The notes below the pieces were generated by a model that did no database searches, had not been told where the DNA came from, and saw nothing but the letters and a program-made list of their open reading frames with translations. A stretch of DNA of 10,960 nt from Candidatus Bathyarchaeum sp. (GTDB lineage Archaea > Thermoproteota > Bathyarchaeia > Bathyarchaeales > Bathyarchaeaceae). The position numbers were made by a program, and so were the translations under genes. The DNA is taken from positions 1-10,960 of the forward strand of contig PIXT01000095.1 of assembly GCA_003096235.1 (NCBI GenBank). The letters run 5' to 3'. Positions 5,994-10,960 of the stretch are shown one piece after another (within the stretch, counting starts at the first letter, position 1; each line of letters opens with the position of its first letter).

Positions 5994-6746
5994 ATGGTTA
6001 ACATACTAAATAACTCCACAAACACAAAAATTGTAGCATTAATCTCAATATTCACTGCCCTGTATGCCGTACTCAGAATAATACCCACAGTGCCAATGAT
6101 AGGCGCCTCAGGAGCCGCATTCTCACTATCAGACGTCATCGCCCCCATCTACGGAATAATACTAGGACCATACATCGGCGGCTTAAGCATAACACTAGGA
6201 ACATTCCTAGCAATGGCAATGGGAAAACCAGTATCATTCATGTTTCTAGACTTTCTCCCAGCCGCAGTAGGCGCAGTTTCATTAGGACTACTAATGAAAA
6301 AGAAGTGGGTACACGTAATTGCACTAAACGTCATTTTGCTCGCAGCATTCCTCATACACCCAAACACAAACGTCCTCATCGACGTTTCCACAGTTTCACT
6401 TCCATTCGCATGGTTACACATCGTAGCACTTGCACTGCTAATTTCTCCTCTGGGACGCAAAGCAGCCCAATGGGTCAACACAAATAACACAACAAGAACC
6501 GCAACAGGAATAGCCCTAATGGCTTTTATTGGAACAATGATGCAGCACCTCATGGGAAACCTGCTTTTCGAAACAATAATGGCTCAGCCACTAGGCGGAA
6601 TACCAATTGAAGCTTACCCCGGAATATGGACAAGCATATTCCTTGTATATCCAGTAGAAAGATTGGGGCTAGTTGTTTTAGCTACAGTTGTGGGCGTACC
6701 GCTGCTAAGAGTTCTCAAAAACTCTTTCTTAATCCCAGAAAAATAA
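5994..6746 (+). CDS. ECF-type transporter S component (substrate-binding membrane protein), substrate unknown
   Basis: The 250-residue membrane protein has about six hydrophobic segments. Its N-terminal layout is typical of ECF S components: an ALISIFTALYAVLR first helix, then a LSDVIAPIYGIILGPYIGG stretch followed by a second glycine-rich helix. These proteins capture vitamins or precursors and work with an energising module of two ATPases and a T protein, none of which is in the window; it may use a shared module encoded elsewhere. I chose ATG 5994, with GAGGGAG five bases upstream, over a TTG at 5904 because the extra residues would be read from the promoter and operator. The frame ends 4 bases from the convergent H4MPT operon. 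Substrate is not readable from the sequence; the operator shared with the H4MPT operon hints at a related precursor. Confidence 0.75.
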   Translation: MVNILNNSTNTKIVALISIFTALYAVLRIIPTVPMIGASGAAFSLSDVIAPIYGIILGPYIGGLSITLGTFLAMAMGKPVSFMFLDFLPAAVGAVSLGLLMKKKWVHVIALNVILLAAFLIHPNTNVLIDVSTVSLPFAWLHIVALALLISPLGRKAAQWVNTNNTTRTATGIALMAFIGTMMQHLMGNLLFETIMAQPLGGIPIEAYPGIWTSIFLVYPVERLGLVVLATVVGVPLLRVLKNSFLIPEK

Positions 6747-6750
6747 ACAG

Positions 6751-8313
6751 TCAAGCTTTGAATAATGGGCTGTCTTGAATGTACTCTTTTCCAGTCCGCA
6801 GAGCAATCTCAGCCTTTGCCAGCTCACGTCCCAGATAGGCAGCATGATCAAGCATTGTTACCAAACCCATTTCCTCAATTTTTGAGTACACGCTCTCGGC
6901 GGTTTCGCCTTTAATTACGATACTTGGTTTATCCTGTTGGCTGTCAGTAAGATAAAGAGCAACTATGTCTCCGCTGTTTTGGTCTACAGCAATTTTGAAG
7001 ATTCCTTTCTCGTCCAGAACTTCGGGTTTAAGGTTTTCAGCCGCATATACAACCTGTGAATCTGCTTCGATTTCGCTGTTGTAAGGCTCAGCGCGTAATC
7101 TTTTATCTTTTAACACCAGGAGGTCTAACCCAAGGTCCTTAGGAACAGAATCACGTTTCTTTGCCAGAAACATCATCTTAGACGCAGTAACCAACTCTCT
7201 AACAGTTCCTTTTGCTTTGGAACTTTTCTCTGTCGCCAACAAGATGCTCACGCCCACCTCAGACGACAAACAAGCAAGCAGCGCATTAACTCCCACAGAA
7301 TCAGCGTCTATCAACTCTGTGAAGTTAGTAGCACCCAAAAAAAGTGGAACATCAGGGTTCCGTTTTGCAAACTCACGAAACGCAATAAATGATTCTAGAA
7401 CGTTTGAGGGTTCAAGAATTAAATCACCCAAAATCTGTTTTATTCCCAGCTTTCGGGCTTTTTTGATAATCTCTTCAAGAAGACGCACTCGCGCATTCAC
7501 GTCTTTTGGAAAGTATCCTTCGCGCTGATTGCTTGGAATAGCAACCACAGCAGCATCACCAGCAAAAGATGCAATCTGTTCAACGTTTCCAGCGTCTACA
7601 CTTAGTATCAAATCTGCTCCAGCAACAACAGCTGCTTTAGCTTCAACAGGATCAAGCGTGTCGATGCTAACAGGCACATCTACAACAGCTTTAACTGCCT
7701 CAACAGCGCGCCTAGCATCCAAGGGTCTAGATTCACCTGCAATCATGCCAACATCGATAATGCCTGCTCCAGACTTCACGTAACGTTTAGCTAAACTCTG
7801 AATCTGCTCAGAGCTCATTAATGGCGCGTCAACTATTTCAGCCATAACACGCATGGGAAAATCTTTGCCAAAAACAAGGTCTTTGATTGCCATGTTGCCG
7901 GGGTTTTTTAGTAGTTGTTTCCAGTTTTTTTCTACTAGTTCCAGCTCTTGTAGTGCTTTTCGTTGAAGCTCTTCTCTGAGCAAATCGCAAGCAGGAGTAA
8001 GTGTTGAAAGATCAACTTTGCCAATGGAATCCAGAACCGTGGGCAAATCAGCAGCGTATCTTGGACCTTTGAACGTTGGAATGTTAGTAGCATCTGCGAT
8101 AATTGAGGTGTCGCCTCTGATTAGTCCTGGAACCAAGATAGCATCAAAGCCGTTTATGTCCAGTTTTTTGAGTTCTCTTGCAATGTTTGGCAGTTTTAGC
8201 AATGCAGCAACTTGAATGGGTAAAGCGAGAACTTGTGTTTTGACGCTGCTTTGTTGGGCGTAACGTTTCACGATTTCTTCTGCAAGGGTTCCAGTTATCA
8301 ACAACACTTTCAA
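6751..8313 (-). CDS. DUF6513 / dihydropteroate synthase-like protein of H4MPT synthesis
   Basis: The 520-residue protein belongs by layout to the archaeal dihydropteroate-synthase-related family (MJ0107-like). Residues 1-150 match the DUF6513 type domain (MKVLLITGTLAEE; GFDAILVPGLIRGD; KGPRYAADLP). Residues about 153-385 form a pterin-binding TIM-barrel-like domain with IIDVGMIAGESRP (185-197), VSIDT (215-219) and AGADLILSVDAGN (231-243). A third, C-terminal domain (about 385-520) follows. In H4MPT synthesis a DHPS-like enzyme is expected to join the hydroxymethyl-dihydropterin diphosphate to the ribofuranosyl arylamine; assigning that step here is inference. I prefer TTG 8313 because AGGTG at 8320-8324 stands six bases upstream and the protein then begins MKVLLITG; GTG 8322 overlaps that ribosome site. 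Last gene of the operon, 18 bases after dmrX. Confidence 0.85.
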   Translation of the reverse strand: MKVLLITGTLAEEIVKRYAQQSSVKTQVLALPIQVAALLKLPNIARELKKLDINGFDAILVPGLIRGDTSIIADATNIPTFKGPRYAADLPTVLDSIGKVDLSTLTPACDLLREELQRKALQELELVEKNWKQLLKNPGNMAIKDLVFGKDFPMRVMAEIVDAPLMSSEQIQSLAKRYVKSGAGIIDVGMIAGESRPLDARRAVEAVKAVVDVPVSIDTLDPVEAKAAVVAGADLILSVDAGNVEQIASFAGDAAVVAIPSNQREGYFPKDVNARVRLLEEIIKKARKLGIKQILGDLILEPSNVLESFIAFREFAKRNPDVPLFLGATNFTELIDADSVGVNALLACLSSEVGVSILLATEKSSKAKGTVRELVTASKMMFLAKKRDSVPKDLGLDLLVLKDKRLRAEPYNSEIEADSQVVYAAENLKPEVLDEKGIFKIAVDQNSGDIVALYLTDSQQDKPSIVIKGETAESVYSKIEEMGLVTMLDHAAYLGRELAKAEIALRTGKEYIQDSPLFKA

Positions 8314-8331
8314 GGGTAACACCTGATTTGA

Positions 8332-9057
8332 TTATAGTTTCGCAATTACTGTTTGTATCTGTTGCGGATTCTCCAAAACAGTCAAGTTGTCCATAGACTC
8401 AAGCTTCTTAACGTTCTGAACGTCAACACTTCTAATCCACATTTTCTTTTTTTCGGCATATTTGACAGCGCCAAACGGGCAAGATGTTACGCACAGCCCG
8501 CAGCCTTGACAAATTGCAGAACTGATTTTTGGAATGCAATCAACAATTTTTACAGCACAATGAGGACAAGTATCAACTATAGAACACGGGTCACACTGTT
8601 TACAGTTTCTTTTGTCAATACGATAAGGCAGCACGGTCTCAACAAAGCCTCGTTTTTGGTCGGTCGGCACAACATAAACTGGAACACCCCCCTTTTGTGC
8701 TTGAGCAACAGCGTTTGTCACAAGAGTATCAGCTATGCCACACACAATCTTTGCAACTGTGTTTGCGCTCGCAGGAGAAACAACAAGTGCACGGTATGGT
8801 TCTACAATGAATCGTCCTGCATGAGAGAATCCGGGGTCTTGGCTGTTTTCGGCGAAAATTTCTTGAAGATAAGTTCCAGATGATATCTGCTCAAGGTTGC
8901 TCCACAAGCCGTACATTTTTATGACCTGTTCTGCAGCTGAAGACAGGTACGTTGTAACTGCAATTTTGTTGTTTTGGACTAGCGTGGTCATGCTTTCAAA
9001 GGTTTCAGCTAAGAAGTGACCTGCTCCGGTTATTGCCCAAGCAATCTGTAATACCAT
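8332..9057 (-). CDS. dmrX: DmrX-like dihydromethanopterin reductase (flavoprotein with two [4Fe-4S] clusters)
   Basis: The family (archaeoflavoprotein, MJ0208/DmrX type) reduces dihydromethanopterin to H4MPT, the last reduction that makes the C1 carrier active. Residues 1-145 are a flavodoxin-like flavin domain of the HFCD/AfpA kind (MVLQIAWAITGAGH; VVSPASANTVAKIVCGIADTLVTN). Residues 152-193 are a two-cluster ferredoxin domain with C152, C155, C158, C164 and C183, C186, C189, C193; C167 and C174 are additional. I chose ATG 9057 rather than 9066: the only ribosome site, AGGA at 9068-9071, touches the first ATG but lies about ten bases from the second. The gene follows mptG by about 30 bases and precedes the DHPS-like gene, so pathway context agrees. 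Electron donor is not known from the sequence. Confidence 0.87.
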   Translation of the reverse strand: MVLQIAWAITGAGHFLAETFESMTTLVQNNKIAVTTYLSSAAEQVIKMYGLWSNLEQISSGTYLQEIFAENSQDPGFSHAGRFIVEPYRALVVSPASANTVAKIVCGIADTLVTNAVAQAQKGGVPVYVVPTDQKRGFVETVLPYRIDKRNCKQCDPCSIVDTCPHCAVKIVDCIPKISSAICQGCGLCVTSCPFGAVKYAEKKKMWIRSVDVQNVKKLESMDNLTVLENPQQIQTVIAKL

Positions 9058-9091
9058 GTTCAACATTTCCTTTTTGCATTAAATCTATAAT

Positions 9092-10057
9092 TCAAAGCTG
9101 TTTTACGGTGGCTCCTTGGTTATTTGGGTTGGCAACAAAAACTTGTCCTCCTCCATTATCTTGAAGGAATGCTTCAACCTCAGAATGTAGTTTAGTTGCT
9201 TGGGTTTCACCTTGAACTAATCCATAAACTGCGGGTCCCCAAGAACTCTGTCCGACTCCATAGGCTCCACATGTTTTCATGAAATCTATCCCTGCTGTAG
9301 CTGCTGAACTGGAAAAGGTTCCTCCTTGAACATCAGCAAAGTAGTCGCCAACAACTACTTGAATAGTGGTTAAAGCGTCTCCAAAACATTCAATGTCACA
9401 GTCTACTAGTGCGGGCAACAGTTTCATCATAATCAATCGACAGATTTTGCCAACAAGTTCAGCGGGCATTGAAGGCACCTGAGCAAACGCATTCTTTTCT
9501 TCAGTTTTCGCTAACCCCTTTTTCGCGTCTGGAACAGCAACAACAAATTTCCAGTCTTCAGGAAAGGGTTGACGAAAAATAAGAGGAGGAAAAACGTTGG
9601 GAACGATGACCCCTTGGTTCATCCGTTTTCCGCCATCAACAACAAATCCTCCGTGCTCAAAGATTGCTGTGCCAACTCCAGTTCTTTTCATTCGTCCCAT
9701 GTCAAGAGACAGCTGTTGAGTTGGCGCTGTTATCTGGAACAGTTTTGCTAGAGCTGTAGCTACAGCCAAAGCTAACTGTGTCCCAGAGCCTAGCCCTGTA
9801 TGTTCAGGAATTGTCTGTTTTACATCGATTTTGATGTTGCCGTTTATGTTGTAGGCTTTAAGAAACCGTTTAGCAAGAGATGTGGTTAGCTCGGTTTTTT
9901 CTCCTGTAACACAGAAACTTTCTGAATGTTCGGCTTCAAGAACCACGTTTGGGCGGTCTATTCCTACGCCTAAGCCACCAAAGAATCGGTTCATGTCTCC
10001 GTTCATGTCTATTAGCCCAAAATGTAGCCTCGCAGGAGTTTTAACGTAAACTTTCAC
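9092..10057 (-). CDS. mptG: Beta-ribofuranosylaminobenzene 5'-phosphate synthase (MptG)
   Basis: MptG makes the arylamine ribofuranosyl phosphate that becomes the side chain of methanopterin, from PRPP and p-aminobenzoate (4-hydroxybenzoate has been reported in methanogens), releasing CO2 and pyrophosphate. It is a GHMP-kinase-fold enzyme that does not use ATP. The 321 residues start MKVYVKTPARLHFGLIDMNG, typical of the family. The GHMP glycine-rich loop is P84-x3-GLGSGTQ (88-94), and a second Gly/Ser-rich stretch, GGTFSSSAATAGID, lies about residue 245. The C-terminal GGGQVFVANP also fits. The GTG start is fixed by GGAGG at 10065-10069, seven bases upstream. It overlaps the end of the DUF447 gene by 17 bases, so the two are co-transcribed. 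Confidence 0.92.
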   Translation of the reverse strand: MKVYVKTPARLHFGLIDMNGDMNRFFGGLGVGIDRPNVVLEAEHSESFCVTGEKTELTTSLAKRFLKAYNINGNIKIDVKQTIPEHTGLGSGTQLALAVATALAKLFQITAPTQQLSLDMGRMKRTGVGTAIFEHGGFVVDGGKRMNQGVIVPNVFPPLIFRQPFPEDWKFVVAVPDAKKGLAKTEEKNAFAQVPSMPAELVGKICRLIMMKLLPALVDCDIECFGDALTTIQVVVGDYFADVQGGTFSSSAATAGIDFMKTCGAYGVGQSSWGPAVYGLVQGETQATKLHSEVEAFLQDNGGGQVFVANPNNQGATVKQL

Positions 10058-10706
10058 TTTTTTTCCTCCATGAATTAATTCTTTGAGTTAAATCAGCCAT
10101 AACTTCAGAGTAACACGAATCAGGAGCAGTGCGGTCAACAACATCTTGGCAAACATTAACCAACTCCTGCAATTTAATGGCGCGTTTTTGTTCTTGTTTA
10201 GTTCCGCTCAGGAATGGTTGAATGCGGGTTGCATGTATGATTGCTTCAATTGTTGCAAACCGAGCTCTACAGTATACCATGGGTAACGCCTTTGATGCGT
10301 TAACAAGCTGGGCATTACACAAAAACTCTGCTCGTTCAGAACTAAAAGAGCCAATTTCAGAAACCAAGACTTCAACAAGTGCATCTACCCCCCGTAACCT
10401 TGGGGCATCAACTGTTTCTGCTTTTTCGAACATGTCAAAAGGCAGTTTTCGGTCAGGATTTACCTCTTTAAAGGCAGTCATGTAAAACAACTCTGGGTCA
10501 GAAGTTACATTTACCACTGCGCATCTTGTTGCTTGAAGATTCTTGTAAGTTAAAGACGAGACATATGGTCTAATAATCAGCTGCTTACTGTTCTTGATTA
10601 CCACACCCATGGGCGCAGCAGATGGTTGCCCATCCATGCTATACGTAGAAACTATTGTTTCTCCAATTTCTCCGCCAGATAATCCTAAATCACACAAATC
10701 AGTCAC
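10041..10706 (-). CDS. DUF447 family protein (flavin-binding split-barrel type), H4MPT cluster
   Basis: The 221 residues match DUF447: an N-terminal STYSMDGQPSAAPMGVVIKN stretch (a split-barrel flavin-binding motif, in which a short strand precedes AAPMGV), then RPYVSSLTYKNLQATRCAVVNVTSDPELFYMTAF, and a helical C-terminal half. The family recurs in H4MPT gene clusters of archaea and methylotrophic bacteria, but its reaction is, to my knowledge, not established. The frame is open to a TTG at 10727. I prefer GTG 10706 because GGAG at 10715-10718 is eight bases upstream of it, while neither TTG at 10727 nor 10724 has a ribosome site. First gene of the operon; a leader of about 80 bases and a probable operator precede it. 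Confidence 0.85.
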   Translation of the reverse strand: MTDLCDLGLSGGEIGETIVSTYSMDGQPSAAPMGVVIKNSKQLIIRPYVSSLTYKNLQATRCAVVNVTSDPELFYMTAFKEVNPDRKLPFDMFEKAETVDAPRLRGVDALVEVLVSEIGSFSSERAEFLCNAQLVNASKALPMVYCRARFATIEAIIHATRIQPFLSGTKQEQKRAIKLQELVNVCQDVVDRTAPDSCYSEVMADLTQRINSWRKKSESLR

Positions 10707-10740
10707 ATACTCATCTCCAAACAACAAAAGAAAACAAAAA

Positions 10741-10779
10741 CTACCAAGAAAAGAGCAGACTTTTTGATAGACACAGCAT
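10741..10779 (-). CDS. Possible 12-residue leader ORF before the H4MPT operon
   Basis: In the predicted leader, ATG at 10779 opens MLCLSKSLLFSW and ends at TAG. No ribosome site is visible, but if transcription begins near 10785-10790 the ATG would lie close to the 5' end of the message. A twelve-codon frame can easily arise by chance. I record it only because the leader is long for this genome, where other leaders are about 10-40 bases. Confidence 0.12.
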   Translation of the reverse strand: MLCLSKSLLFSW

Positions 10780-10784
10780 ACCTC

Positions 10785-10812
10785 AACCGAGTGTAATTTT
10801 TTTCACTCAGTT
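10785..10812 (-). promoter_or_regulatory. Inverted repeat in the H4MPT operon promoter: probable operator
   Basis: Arms at 10785-10793 and 10804-10812 (on the minus strand AACTGAGTG and CACTCGGTT) pair at eight of nine positions around a 10-base A/T-rich spacer, so the half-sites are about two helical turns apart. The minus strand contains the same 12-base core, AAAAAATTACAC, as the palindrome in the ECF promoter, preceded in both by CTGnGT. It lies between the TATA-like box (10811-10819) and the expected transcript start. Confidence 0.45.
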
Positions 10813-10819
10813 AATAAAT
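10811..10819 (-). promoter_or_regulatory. Probable TATA box of the H4MPT operon
   Basis: On the minus strand this reads ATTTATTAA, a reasonable archaeal TATA box, predicting transcript start near 10788-10792 and a leader of about 80 bases. A 6-base repeat, CCTCAA (10781-10786) and TTGAGG (10821-10826), encloses both box and operator; it may be chance. Confidence 0.4.
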
Positions 10820-10925
10820 CTTGAGGCAAACAACGCCAACAAAGCCCACAAGAAAAGCTGACAACTAAAGGTCAACTGTTAAAGAGCCATGTTTCGTAGA
10901 AAAAAGGGAGAAAAACAGGAAACTG

Positions 10926-10942
10926 TAACGTGGTCTACGTTA
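10926..10942 (+). repeat. Short inverted repeat near the window end
   Basis: TAACGT (10926-10931) and ACGTTA (10937-10942) surround a five-base loop. It lies inside a 22-codon frame (10889-10957) that I do not accept as a gene. The 230 bases upstream of the H4MPT operon otherwise hold only its promoter and operator; what lies beyond the window may explain this repeat. Confidence 0.25.
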
Positions 10943-10960
10943 TTGTCTGCAGTTTAACCG

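Noticed and set aside
6149..6553. A 134-codon minus-strand frame inside the ECF gene
   Set aside because: It is a shadow of the transporter gene, with no plausible family features and no ribosome site.
10707..10727. TTG 10727 as start of the DUF447 gene
   Set aside because: No ribosome site precedes it; the GGAG at 10715-10718 is correctly placed for GTG 10706.
10889..10957. A 22-codon frame (MFRRKKGEK...) near the window end
   Set aside because: No ribosome site at the usual distance, no recognisable content, and it contains an inverted repeat; more likely chance.
1..10960. CRISPR array, insertion sequence, tRNA or rRNA
   Set aside because: I saw no repeated spacer units, transposase-like protein, terminal inverted repeats or tRNA-like fold in either strand.

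Overview
The window looks like a chromosomal stretch of an archaeon. It carries an Mre11-Rad50 pair in archaeal gene order, TATA-like boxes about 25 bases before transcript starts, frequent TTG and GTG starts behind GGAGG-type ribosome sites, and a four-gene cluster for tetrahydromethanopterin (H4MPT), the C1 carrier of archaea. My best guess is a Bathyarchaeia-like or related Thermoproteota lineage, but this is inference from gene content and style; no rRNA or other phylogenetic marker is present.

Layout. 1-800 (+): a 50-residue zinc-ribbon-like protein, then a gene that reads well from 223 to 798 but whose natural ATG (270, placed for leaderless transcription behind a TATA box at 243-250) is out of frame by one base at an A-run (295-300). 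It has a four-cysteine cluster and a degenerate zincin-like HQMLH motif. 1051-4334 (+): mre11 and rad50, overlapping by 4 bases and clearly co-transcribed from a TATA box at 987-993. Mre11 has GSHD where GNHD is usual; Rad50 is short for an archaeal homologue, and has a central zinc hook and a changed D-loop. 4467-5542 (+): two hypothetical proteins, one cytoplasmic and cysteine-containing, one secreted and anchored by a C-terminal membrane helix. 5556-5804 (-): a two-helix membrane protein whose layout recalls DPM2. 5994-6746 (+): an ECF-type transporter S component without A or T partners in the window. 6751-10706 (-): an operon of DUF447 flavoprotein-like protein, MptG, a DmrX-like dihydromethanopterin reductase and a DUF6513/dihydropteroate-synthase-like protein. 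It covers arylamine-side precursor synthesis, probable coupling to the pterin, and final reduction of the coenzyme.

The observation I rate highest is regulatory. The promoter of the ECF transporter gene and the promoter of the oppositely oriented H4MPT operon each hold a palindrome with the same architecture (CTGnGT, a run of 6-7 A, TTACAC). They share a 12-base identical core, AAAAAATTACAC, in the same orientation to transcription, and each overlaps the predicted core promoter. This suggests one repressor controls both, which would tie the orphan transporter to pterin, arylamine or cofactor supply. The site sharing is seen directly; the regulator and the substrate are inference.
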